DNA from: an uncultured Collinsella sp.
Lineage (GTDB): Bacteria > Actinomycetota > Coriobacteriia > Coriobacteriales > Coriobacteriaceae
DNA length: 14,410 nt
Assembly: GCA_902482615.1 (NCBI GenBank)
Contig: CABTAA010000016.1
Span: forward strand, 1-14,410
Direction: 5' to 3'
Shown here: positions 1-7,031 of the stretch, one piece after another
Numbering within the stretch: the stretch's first letter is position 1
Layout of the letters: every line of letters starts with the position of its first letter
Position numbers and translations under genes: made by a program
The notes under the pieces: model-generated
Database searches by the model: none
The model's input: only the letters and a program-made list of their open reading frames with translations
Told to the model about the DNA's origin: nothing

Positions 1-734
1 AGCTCGGCTGCCGTGGCAACAGGGCCGCCCTTAACCATGCGAGCCAGCGCGGGGTTCGCGAGCAGGCCGCGTCCCAGCATTACATGGCGCGTGCCGGGAT
101 AGGCCTCCACCAGCGCATCCATATCCTCAAGATCGAAAATGTCGCCGTTATAGGCTACGGGGAACGGCGCGCGTTCCAGCGTCTCGCCGTAAAACTCCTT
201 GCGCGGCGATCCCGTATAGCGGTCCTTTTGCACGCGTGGGTGCACGATCAGCTCTGCCAACGGCATGCGGCAATACAGATCGAGCACACGCTCGTATTCG
301 TCGTCGCTCTCAAGCCCCAGCCTGGTCTTGACCGACACCGGCAACAGCGATCGCTCACACACGTCACTCAAGAACACCTCGAGCTCGTCGAGATTGCGCA
401 AGAAACCCGAGCCCTTGCCCTTAGCAACAACCGTTCCCGAGGGGCAACCCAAGTTGAGATTGACCTCGCAGTAGCCCATGTCGGCGAGCACCTGTGCCGC
501 CCACACAAACTCGTCCGCGTTCTTGGACATCAGCTGAGGCACTACGTTGAGCCCCTGGTTATTGGCAGGATCGATCTCCTTAAACGCCTTGCCGCCAAAG
601 CGGTTTCCCACCCGCGGCGGCGGCAAAAACGGCGTGTAATAACAATCGAGCGCACCGAAGCACTCCGCATGCACGCGACGGAACACATGCCCGGTAATCC
701 CCTCCATAGGGGCAAGCGAAAGAATCATCAGCAT
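1..734 (-). CDS. tRNA-dihydrouridine synthase (Dus family), C-terminus outside window
   Basis: Dus enzymes use FMN and NADPH to reduce uridine to dihydrouridine in the D-loop of tRNA, in the cytoplasm. The reading frame has the family marks in order: LAPMEGITG at about residues 7-15 (start of the FMN barrel), NLNLGCPSG at about 92-100 with the likely catalytic Cys97, SVKTRLG, the LIVHPR histidine segment, YNGDI, and the FMN-phosphate segment LGRGLLANP near the window edge. About 244 codons are present. Family members are usually about 310-340 residues, so the C-terminal helical domain is missing only because the window ends. The ATG at 734 is chosen because an in-frame TAG (737-735) lies directly before it; a second ATG at 728 is possible, and the GAGAG ribosome site is weak. 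The Dus subtype cannot be decided from this part. The gene stands alone next to the repeat-rich gap. Confidence 0.93.
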   Translation of the reverse strand, partial: MLMILSLAPMEGITGHVFRRVHAECFGALDCYYTPFLPPPRVGNRFGGKAFKEIDPANNQGLNVVPQLMSKNADEFVWAAQVLADMGYCEVNLNLGCPSGTVVAKGKGSGFLRNLDELEVFLSDVCERSLLPVSVKTRLGLESDDEYERVLDLYCRMPLAELIVHPRVQKDRYTGSPRKEFYGETLERAPFPVAYNGDIFDLEDMDALVEAYPGTRHVMLGRGLLANPALARMVKGGPVATAAE

Positions 735-747
735 CTACTCTCAGATC

Positions 748-784
748 AATGCGGCAAAGGGGCCGTCCCTTTGTCACATGCATT
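748..784. repeat. Degenerate copy of GTGACAAAGGG palindrome
   Basis: Outer arms AATGC (748-752) and GCATT (780-784) enclose inner arms CAAAGGGG and CCCTTTG. The sequence of the right arm read on the minus strand, GTGACAAAGGGACGG, matches the better-formed palindrome at 1590-1622. It lies just upstream of the dihydrouridine synthase start, so in that transcript it would form a hairpin close to the ribosome site. There is no T-run, so a terminator is unlikely. It is most simply a decayed copy of a dispersed short repeat. Confidence 0.6.
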
Positions 785-785
785 A

Positions 786-815
786 TGCCTTGTGCTTCAG
801 ATGATTCACAAGGCA
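786..815. repeat. Perfect 9-bp stem hairpin
   Basis: TGCCTTGTG (786-794) and CACAAGGCA (807-815) are exact reverse complements around a 12-nt loop. It follows the 748-784 palindrome directly and lies upstream of the dihydrouridine synthase gene on the minus strand. No U-tract follows on either strand, so it is not an ordinary terminator. It could be a leader hairpin or an operator, or part of a composite repeat with its neighbour. Confidence 0.5.
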
Positions 816-865
816 GAGGTGGCTACTTGACGATAATCACCCTTCCCTCCGTCGCCTCATGCAAC

Positions 866-1046
866 GAAGGCGAATGGTTTTCCGCGAAGTGAACGAGTGA
901 AATCGGACCCCCGAAGCATCGACACTTTTGGAGAGCCATTTCCTGCGGTTTTGTCGCTCAAATCCTGCGGTTTTTGCATCCAAAAGTGCGAATGCTACAG
1001 GGGTCCAGAATAGGTCGCTCACTTCTCGTAAAACCATTCACCTTCG
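866..1046 (-). repeat. Long-arm inverted-repeat element, copy A (~180 bp)
   Basis: The left arm (866 to about 930) and right arm (about 980-1046) are imperfect reverse complements. Both carry CGAAGG-GAATGGTTTT at the outside, then a GAAGTGA block, then GGACCCC and an ACTTTTGG inner end. The centre holds two direct copies of TCCTGCGGTTTT (941 and 963), 22 bp apart. The core and one arm match copy B at 1392-1571 when copy A is read on the minus strand, so the two copies point in opposite directions. Arms within a copy differ at many places, which suggests age. There is no credible ORF or transposase inside. It could be a MITE-like element, a long hairpin RNA or a DNA-binding site cluster; I do not recognise a named family. 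Confidence 0.75.
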
Positions 1047-1054
1047 ATTTACTA

Positions 1055-1318
1055 ATGCTCACGAACGGCAAGATCGCAGCGATTGCGCTCATCATGGCAT
1101 TCGTAGCATGTCTGCTGATCCTGCCACTCCAAATGATCAACGATATTGTGTTTCGCCAAAGGGAACTCCAGCCATCGCGCTCGCCACGCAAGCTGCCGGC
1201 CGCTTGCTCAAGAACGGCGATAACAATCTTGCGCGATGGCAATCTTGCCGGCGCCGCCGAGCAGCTTGCCATCGCACAAGATGCCTTGGAGCCCGTGTGC
1301 GAAAGCGTCGCGGATTAG
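1055..1318 (+). pseudogene. Weak small ORF with one hydrophobic segment, possible gene remnant
   Basis: An 87-codon frame starts at ATG 1055 and has a convincing hydrophobic stretch at about residues 7-27 (IAAIALIMAFVACLLILPLQ), followed by a polar, arginine-rich stretch and an alanine-rich, helix-like end. No good ribosome site is visible. The middle part reads poorly in this frame, while the adjacent frame gives a more helix-like segment there (AIALATQAAGRLLKNGD). A 9-bp direct repeat, CAATCTTGC at 1224 and 1240, offset by 16 bp, lies where the frames would have to change back. This fits a small membrane protein gene broken by small duplications, but a chance ORF is nearly as likely. It lies exactly between the two large inverted-repeat elements. 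No function can be given. Confidence 0.2.
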
Positions 1319-1391
1319 CCTTATGCTCTCTGCAAAGAAGCACTAGGGGCTTGCGCTCTGATTTCCGCTCGCGAACGCCGTCCATATCTCA

Positions 1392-1571
1392 AGGTCTAAT
1401 ACTTTTCCCGAGAAGTGAACGGCTATATTTGGACCTCCGAAGCATCGACATTTTCAGACGTCAAAACCGCAGGATTTGGCTGACAAAACCGCAGGAAATT
1501 GCATCTCGAAAGTGTCGATGCTTCGGGGGTCCGTTTTTACTCGTTCACTTCTCGGGAAAAGTATTAGACCT
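1392..1571 (+). repeat. Long-arm inverted-repeat element, copy B (~180 bp)
   Basis: The arms are about 65 bp: AGGTCTAATAC is exact at both ends (1392-1402 and 1561-1571), continues with TTTTCCCGAGAAGTGAACG in both arms, then a diverged block, then GGACC(C/T)CCGAAGCATCGACA. The loop carries two direct copies of CAAAACCGCAGGA at 1462-1474 and 1484-1496, 22 bp apart. The arms pair better than those of copy A. Both copies share the core and the CGAAGCATCGACA-GGACCCCC arm, while their outermost sequences differ, as if the ends had diverged or been acquired separately. There is no coding content. The origin and role are unknown; a MITE-like or structured-RNA repeat is inferred. Confidence 0.8.
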
Positions 1572-1589
1572 CGATTTTGCAAGCCACTC

Positions 1590-1622
1590 AATGTGACAAA
1601 GGGGCTGTCCCCTTGTCACATT
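1590..1622. repeat. GTGACAAAGGGG palindrome at the end of the ABC transporter gene
   Basis: AATGTGACAAAGGGG (1590-1604) and CCCCTTGTCACATT (1609-1622) are reverse complements apart from one bulged base, with a 4-nt loop. The palindrome overlaps two bases of the transporter stop codon (TAA, 1623-1621). On the minus strand it could form a stable hairpin at the end of that mRNA, but no T-run follows, so termination would be non-canonical. A degenerate relative lies at 748-784, so this is probably a dispersed short repeat that may also protect or end transcripts. Confidence 0.7.
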
Positions 1623-4600
1623 ATTCGGAGCGTAGAGCTTCCACGGGGTCTTTTTTGGATGCGCTTCGGGCCGGCAGCAGACCGGCAACGACCGTCAGCA
1701 GTACCGAAATTGCAATGAGCACCAGCGCATCCTGCACGGGCAGGCTCATCAGGTTGGGAACCTGTTTGGCAGCAAGCGCCCAGGTATTAACCGGAAAGCT
1801 CACGGCCACCACAACGACAACGGCAAAGACGCCGGCGATGAGGCCCTCGATAAAAGTCTCGGCGTTGAACACGTTGGCCACGTTGCGCTTCGACGCGCCG
1901 ATCGCGCGCAGGATGCCAATCTCCTTTTTGCGCTCCAGTACGCTGATGTAGGTGATAATGCCGATCATGATGGAGCTCACGACCAGGCTGATGCTCACGA
2001 ATGCGATGAGCACCAAGCTGATGGTGTTCACGATGTCGGTCACCGAACCCATGATGATGCCCATGTAGTCGGTGTATGAGATTGCCTGTTCATCGTGGCC
2101 AGAGGCTTTGACCTGCTTGTTGTACGCGCCGATGTGATCGAGCACGCGCTCCTTGGCCTCAAAGTCACGCGGGAAAATCTTGACTGAGATGGGGTCTGCC
2201 TCGTCCGCATAGCCCAACGTGGTCAGATTGTTGTCGTAGGTGAGCTTCGACGCCTTCGCATAGCTCATCATGAGCGAGCTCAGGTCCTCGGCGTCCATGT
2301 TGAAGTGGATGGCATGAGCAAAGGCACTCGCATCCACGCGCATGGCGCTCGCCAGGTTGGCAAAACTCGAAGACATCTGCGTCGCCACCTGGTCCATAAG
2401 CCCTGCCGCGCCCGCCTTGAGCTGGGATGATACCGTCGACGCTATCTGCTCGCTGATTGCCTTCATCACCTGATCCATAGCCTGCTGCAGATACGGAGCC
2501 AGCTGCTTTTGCACATAGTCGGTCATCGCCTGCTGCAGGCGCTCGGCCAGGGCATCGCCGCCGAGGGCTTTGAGCTGGGCCTGGATTTGCTGGGCTGCCG
2601 CATCATTCTCAAGATACGCCGAGAATGCGGCGGCGAGCTTCGACGCGTCCTTAAGGTCCTCGGGCGTCAGGGCCTTAAAGTGATCAGACTGCAAAAAGCC
2701 CTCAAACAGTTGGTTGGCAAGCGTTCCCACCTGCTGCATTTGCTCGGGTGTGAGCTCCAGACCGTCAAAGATGCCCGAGAAATCTGGGGTCGGCGCCTTG
2801 GCCATGATGTCGCTGAAGTCGATGTCCTTCCCAACGCCCGAAAGGTCAATGTCCAGCCCGGACAAGTCAAGACTCGACAGGTCCATACCGCCGCCTGCAC
2901 CCGAGAGCGCAGACGCATCAAACGAGAACGCGCTCTTAAGCGCCGCCTCGTCCACACTGAACATGCTGCCCAGATCCACGCCTTGCTTGGCCTCGCTCTG
3001 CAGTTCATCGAAAGACTTGCCCGTAAAGACATCCGTCTCGGGGTGGGCGAGCTGCTCCTGCACAATCTGCGAATCGGCGGCGCGCTCCATAAGCTGGCGA
3101 GTCAGTGCATGCGTATAGGCAATGCCCGGAGACAACGCGCTCGCATTGGCCGTCTCGTTAGGTCGCACCACGCCCACAATGTGCACGTCGATACCGTCGG
3201 CAACCTTGGCAGCCATAAAGTCGGCGTCGTCAGACATGTCGGTCCACATGCCGGTCTCTTCGTTTTTGCGATAGGCATCGGCCGGCGACAGCACCTTAAA
3301 CGTCGTGGACAACGCATCATCGTAGGTAAAGTCGGCGCCGGTCTCGGGCGTCTCGATCTTACCGTCGGCCGTTATGGCACTGTTTACCAGATCGTTGAGC
3401 TCATCGATATCCAGCGCACCGATGCTGTAGAGCGTATAGTCGCCCACCGTACCGCGGCTCGAAAGCACCATCACGGCTTCGTTTGCGGTCGTGGGCCAAT
3501 GACCGGCGACGACATCGTACTGGCTGTCGAGCAGGCTCTGGTCTTCAATCATCTCGTTAAAGACCGAGGTTCCCATGGATTCCATGCTCACCGTTGCCGC
3601 CGAGCTCGCGCCTCCGCTCATGGCCTCGGTCATGGCGTTGGGCACCAGCCGGACAGGCTTCTCATCGCCCTTGCCGGCACGATAGACAACCGGCGATACA
3701 CCGTAGCCGTACTGAATGGCGTTGACCTCTTTGTCGATGCCGTCGCCACCGGCATCGAGCCATGCCTTAAAGCTCGTCATGTCGTTAGACTTAACGCTCG
3801 CAAACATATCCTTTACGGCCGTAACCACGGGAATTTTATCGGTTCCCCGAGCCTTGCTGCCGGCACTGTCGTCGGACGAATCCACATATTCAGGCGAGTC
3901 ATCATCCGCAGCCCCCTGCCCGCCCATCATGGACGACAGGTCGTAGTCCTGCTTGGAGATCGTAAGCGGGTAACTCGAGAGCGTATCCTCCTCCACCTTT
4001 TTGATGTAATTGTTCACGCCATTGGAGAGCGCCAGGATCGCCGCAATACCGATAATGCCAATCGAGCCCGCAAAGGCAGTCATGGCCGTGCGGCCCTTCT
4101 TGGTCATGAGGTTTCGAGCAGAAAGCCCCAGCGCCGTCACAAAGCTCATCGAGGTTTTGCGCGTAGGCTTTGCCCCGCGACGCGCGGCCTTTGCTACATC
4201 AAAGGGGTCGGAATCGTTGGTGATCTTGCCGTCCGCCAGGTTGACGATGCGCGTGGCATATTGGTACGCCAGCTCGGGATTGTGCGTGACCATGATGACC
4301 AGGCGGTCGCGCGCCACGTCCTTGAGCAGATCCATGACCTGCACGGATGTCGTTGAGTCCAGGGCGCCGGTCGGCTCGTCTGCCAGCACAATCTCGGGAT
4401 CATTGATCAGAGCACGGGCAATCGCCACGCGCTGCATCTGTCCACCCGAAAGCTGGCTCGGGCGCTTGTTAACGTGCTCGCCCAGGCCGACTTTCTCCAA
4501 CGCCTCGCGCGCACGTTGGCGGCGCTCGGCATGCCCCACACCCGTGAGCGTGAGCGCCAGCTCCACGTTTTCCAAAATGGTCTGATGCGGAATGAGGTTA

Positions 4601-4875
4601 TAGCTTTGGAACACAAAGCCGATGCGGTTGTTGCGGTAGGCATCCCAATCGCGATCGTGAAAGTCCTTGGTCGAAATACCGTCGATCAGCAAGTCGCCCG
4701 AGTCAAAGTGGTCGAGTCCGCCAATAACGTTGAGCATCGTAGTTTTACCCGAGCCCGAGGGGCCCAGAATGGCCACGAACTCGTTATCGCGAAAAGACAG
4801 GCTTACGTTGTCGAGCGCCACCTGCGTAAACGACTGCGTAACGTACCTTTTGCAAATTCCTTTGAGCTCCAGCAT
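1621..4875 (-). CDS. MacB-like ABC transporter, fused ATPase and FtsX-type permease
   Basis: The protein has 1084 residues. The N-terminal ATPase domain (about 1-225) has Walker A GPSGSGKT (38-45), Q-loop Gln90, signature LSGGQ (142-146), Walker B IVLADE (162-167) and H-loop His198, all intact. A first membrane segment (about 262-287) follows, then about 650 extracytoplasmic residues, then three membrane segments (about 951-977, 1009-1029, 1048-1068). The ERKKEIGILRAIGASK and LPARSASKKDPVEALR stretches are typical of MacB/FtsX permeases. Such proteins work as dimers and couple ATP use to extracytoplasmic movement of peptides, lipoproteins or drugs; the substrate here is unknown. The extracytoplasmic domain is far larger than in MacB and contains a Ser/Asp/Leu-rich repeat-like block (about 664-690) and a long Gln/Ala-rich helical region (about 770-850). 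ATG 4875 is chosen because AGGAGAGG lies 9 nt upstream; the frame extends to GTG 4911 but without well-spaced support. It appears to be a single-gene unit behind the 5022-5047 terminator. Confidence 0.92.
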   Translation of the reverse strand: MLELKGICKRYVTQSFTQVALDNVSLSFRDNEFVAILGPSGSGKTTMLNVIGGLDHFDSGDLLIDGISTKDFHDRDWDAYRNNRIGFVFQSYNLIPHQTILENVELALTLTGVGHAERRQRAREALEKVGLGEHVNKRPSQLSGGQMQRVAIARALINDPEIVLADEPTGALDSTTSVQVMDLLKDVARDRLVIMVTHNPELAYQYATRIVNLADGKITNDSDPFDVAKAARRGAKPTRKTSMSFVTALGLSARNLMTKKGRTAMTAFAGSIGIIGIAAILALSNGVNNYIKKVEEDTLSSYPLTISKQDYDLSSMMGGQGAADDDSPEYVDSSDDSAGSKARGTDKIPVVTAVKDMFASVKSNDMTSFKAWLDAGGDGIDKEVNAIQYGYGVSPVVYRAGKGDEKPVRLVPNAMTEAMSGGASSAATVSMESMGTSVFNEMIEDQSLLDSQYDVVAGHWPTTANEAVMVLSSRGTVGDYTLYSIGALDIDELNDLVNSAITADGKIETPETGADFTYDDALSTTFKVLSPADAYRKNEETGMWTDMSDDADFMAAKVADGIDVHIVGVVRPNETANASALSPGIAYTHALTRQLMERAADSQIVQEQLAHPETDVFTGKSFDELQSEAKQGVDLGSMFSVDEAALKSAFSFDASALSGAGGGMDLSSLDLSGLDIDLSGVGKDIDFSDIMAKAPTPDFSGIFDGLELTPEQMQQVGTLANQLFEGFLQSDHFKALTPEDLKDASKLAAAFSAYLENDAAAQQIQAQLKALGGDALAERLQQAMTDYVQKQLAPYLQQAMDQVMKAISEQIASTVSSQLKAGAAGLMDQVATQMSSSFANLASAMRVDASAFAHAIHFNMDAEDLSSLMMSYAKASKLTYDNNLTTLGYADEADPISVKIFPRDFEAKERVLDHIGAYNKQVKASGHDEQAISYTDYMGIIMGSVTDIVNTISLVLIAFVSISLVVSSIMIGIITYISVLERKKEIGILRAIGASKRNVANVFNAETFIEGLIAGVFAVVVVVAVSFPVNTWALAAKQVPNLMSLPVQDALVLIAISVLLTVVAGLLPARSASKKDPVEALRSE

Positions 4876-5021
4876 GGACGGCAACCTCTCCTGCGCAGGC
4901 ACCCTGCCCACTCTCCCCCGCCGTTCGTATTCGACGCGTTTGTCCTACTCTATCCCCATTTTTTGCCGGAGCCAGTGAGGAATGTAACGAACCGCATCAA
5001 AAAACGAACGGGACGGCGCCC

Positions 5022-5047
5022 AAAAAAGAGGCCCCAAGTGGGGCCTC
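5022..5047 (-). terminator. Rho-independent terminator of the redox operon
   Basis: On the minus strand, GAGGCCCC (5047-5040) pairs perfectly with GGGGCCTC (5035-5028) around a 4-nt loop and is followed by six T (5027-5022). It lies about 80 bp after the stop of the TlpA-like gene and before the ABC transporter gene, so the transporter probably has its own promoter in the roughly 145 bp between. I see no convincing promoter hexamers there. Confidence 0.9.
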
Positions 5048-5127
5048 TATATGGTGGAGCTTACCTTGAAAGGCAGCGGACTACTCCGCACAGCGACACA
5101 CGATCCTCGCGATGCTTTACGTGTTTT

Positions 5128-6099
5128 TTACTGCTCGCTATTCGCAATCGCCTGGTCGATAAGCTTGTCGAGTGCTGCGCGCTGCTCGGCGGAGCTGATG
5201 GCTCCCACGATTGGATCCCCTACGATGTTGCCATTCTGATCGATGACATACGTTGTCGGGAACGAGAACCGATTTGACGTAAACTTACCGGCCTCGCTAT
5301 CCGACTTGAACCAGATGTTCTTATATGTCACGCCCTTCTTGCTCAGCACGTCCTTGGCATCTGCAATCTCGCCCTTGTTGCCATCGAGCGTAAAGGAATT
5401 GACGCCCACGACCTGGCCGCCCTTCTCGGCAAGCTCCTGATTCAGTTTCTCAAGATCGCCCAGCTCGCCCACGCACGGCTTGCAAGTAGTGAACCAGAAG
5501 TTCATGACGGTGACCTTGTTCTTAGAGAACAGCTCGTCACTGTTCACGTCGTTGCCATCCAGGTCCTTGCCCGTAAAGCTGGGGAACTTCGTCGCCTCGC
5601 TCGAAGCATTGGCACCAGCCGTCATGCCAGCGGTCGAAGCGTCGACGCTCTCGCCTGCACTCGGCGTGCTTCCACAGCCGGGGAACTCCTTCTCCAGGCT
5701 CTCGAGCTTGTCCTCGATCTCCTTGATCTGCTGTGCACCGGCCTTGAGTGTCTTAAGCTCATCCGCCGTGAACTCATCTTTGGCGCCGTCGATGGTCTTG
5801 AGCAGGAAATCGCCGTAATTGCTGCCGTCCTCAATCATTGCCGAGTCTTTATTTGCCGCATTGAATACCTTTTCCCACAGTGCGTTATCACTCGAAAGGA
5901 TATCGTTCTCCTTTTTCATGAGCTTCGCATACAACTCGGCGGCCTCGTCGGCATTGGTCGGCTTCTGCGCAGTGAGTTCTGCGATCTTAGGATCGGAGCT
6001 CGCAGATTCGCTCGCATTGCCGCCGGGCGCCGAGCACGCCACAAGGCACAAGGCCAATACCGGCACCATAAACAGGGCCGCAATCTTAGAAAGCTTCAT
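5128..6099 (-). CDS. TlpA-like thioredoxin-fold lipoprotein
   Basis: This 323-residue protein is predicted to be lipid-anchored on the outer face of the membrane: a signal peptide ends in the lipobox LVAC with acylated Cys22. Residues about 35-138 form a charged helical region of unknown role, followed by a Ser/Ala/Gly-rich linker. The C-terminal TlpA/redoxin domain (about 170-318) has the active site CKPC (Cys206, Cys209) after a FWFTT stretch, and a cis-proline region FPTTYV (Pro281). TlpA-type proteins usually reduce extracytoplasmic disulfides and need an electron supply through the membrane. The gene follows the 4Fe-4S membrane protein by 29 nt, which suggests that partner rather than CcdA/DsbD. 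ATG 6099 is preferred because GGAGG lies 7 nt before it; ATG 6105 is too close to that site. The exact target is unknown. Confidence 0.9.
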   Translation of the reverse strand: MKLSKIAALFMVPVLALCLVACSAPGGNASESASSDPKIAELTAQKPTNADEAAELYAKLMKKENDILSSDNALWEKVFNAANKDSAMIEDGSNYGDFLLKTIDGAKDEFTADELKTLKAGAQQIKEIEDKLESLEKEFPGCGSTPSAGESVDASTAGMTAGANASSEATKFPSFTGKDLDGNDVNSDELFSKNKVTVMNFWFTTCKPCVGELGDLEKLNQELAEKGGQVVGVNSFTLDGNKGEIADAKDVLSKKGVTYKNIWFKSDSEAGKFTSNRFSFPTTYVIDQNGNIVGDPIVGAISSAEQRAALDKLIDQAIANSEQ

Positions 6100-6128
6100 G
6101 GTCATTCCTCCGTTTTGTCGAAGCTTGT

Positions 6129-7031
6129 TTACTTTTTATCGGCGGTCAAGGGGAGCTTTTCCGCCGACACATCCAGGCCATAGCGATAGCTGATGGCATC
6201 GACGGGACAGGCCCCGATGCACTTTCCGCACCGGATACATTCGGCATGATTAGGCGCGTGGACCACATCAACGTCCATCTGACAAACCTTTGAGCACTTG
6301 CCGCACGAGACACATTTGCATGCATCGACCCGAATCCCTAGCAGGGATACCTTATTCATGAGCGCATAGAATGCGCCGAGTGGACAAATCCATTTGCAGA
6401 AGGGGCGGTAGAACAAAACGCTTAGCACTACCACGGCAATGAGAACGACAAATTTCCAAGTAAAGAGATGTCCCAACGCAGATCGAATGCCGGCATTGGC
6501 AATGGCCAGAGGAATGGCACCCTCGAGCACGCCCTGCGGACAGACGTATTTGCAAAAGAACGGATCTCCCATCCCCAGGTCGTTGACCACCAGCACAGGC
6601 AGCAATACCACAGCAAACAGCAGCACGAAGTATTTGACATACGTAAGCGCCTTGAGCTTTTTTGTCGAAAGCTTTTTGCCGGGAATCTTGTGAAGCAGCT
6701 CCTGAAGCCAGCCAAACGGGCACAGAAAGCCGCATACAAAGCGTCCCAGCAGTACGCCGAGCAAAATGAGCGTACCGGTAACATAGTAAGAAAAGTTGAA
6801 CTTGGATGAACCTACCACCGACTGGAACGACCCGATGGGGCACGCACCCGATGCCGCGGGGCACGAATAGCAATTAAGTCCAGGTACGCAGACTGTTTTT
6901 CCCGCGCCCTGATAGATGCCGCCTTTGACAAAGTTTGGCAGGTGAATGTTGGTAATAAGTGTTGCCGCCGCCTGAATGAATCCGCGAAATCGGGCCAAAA
7001 CATGCGATACAGTGTTTTTTCTTTTATCCAA
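6129..7031 (-). CDS. NapH/CcoG-like 4Fe-4S membrane protein
   Basis: The 300-residue polytopic protein has several membrane segments (about 83-105, 131-150, 193-210). It carries CxxxCP motifs at Cys100/104, Cys160/164 and Cys212/216, an N-terminal Cys-rich stretch (Cys48, 54, 57, 64), and a C-terminal ferredoxin domain with two CxxCxxCxxxC clusters (Cys240/243/246/250 and Cys265/268/271/275). Relatives pass electrons across or along the membrane, for example from quinol or ferredoxin to extracytoplasmic acceptors. With a TlpA-like protein next in the operon, the inferred job is to supply electrons to it. The start is TTG 7031: the sequence just upstream codes for the CXXC protein in another frame, GGAG lies about 10 nt before, and the two genes overlap by 8 nt. 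The open frame continues to ATG 7121, but that stretch is only the shadow of the upstream gene. The exact electron donor is not visible. Confidence 0.9.
   Translation of the reverse strand: MDKRKNTVSHVLARFRGFIQAAATLITNIHLPNFVKGGIYQGAGKTVCVPGLNCYSCPAASGACPIGSFQSVVGSSKFNFSYYVTGTLILLGVLLGRFVCGFLCPFGWLQELLHKIPGKKLSTKKLKALTYVKYFVLLFAVVLLPVLVVNDLGMGDPFFCKYVCPQGVLEGAIPLAIANAGIRSALGHLFTWKFVVLIAVVVLSVLFYRPFCKWICPLGAFYALMNKVSLLGIRVDACKCVSCGKCSKVCQMDVDVVHAPNHAECIRCGKCIGACPVDAISYRYGLDVSAEKLPLTADKK

Noticed and set aside
84..830. 248-codon plus-strand open frame over the dihydrouridine synthase
   Set aside because: It is antisense to a frame carrying all the dihydrouridine synthase motifs. Its own translation is His/Arg-rich with no recognisable domain.
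941..975. CRISPR-like direct repeats (TCCTGCGGTTTT twice)
   Set aside because: There are only two units per copy, the spacer is about 9-10 bp, there are no cas genes, and the pair lies in the centre of an inverted repeat.
928..1596. 222-codon plus-strand frame through both inverted-repeat elements
   Set aside because: It starts and ends inside repeats, its translation is Arg/Ser-rich with no domain, and it is best explained as a GC-rich frame across non-coding repeats.
1590..1622. Classical Rho-independent terminator for the ABC transporter
   Set aside because: The stem is good but no T-run follows on the minus strand, and a related copy at 748-784 lies upstream of a gene, so it is listed as a repeat instead.
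2509..4356. 615-codon plus-strand frame inside the ABC transporter gene
   Set aside because: Antisense shadow. The His/Arg-rich translation is typical of the reverse strand of a GC-rich gene, and the minus strand has full transporter motifs.
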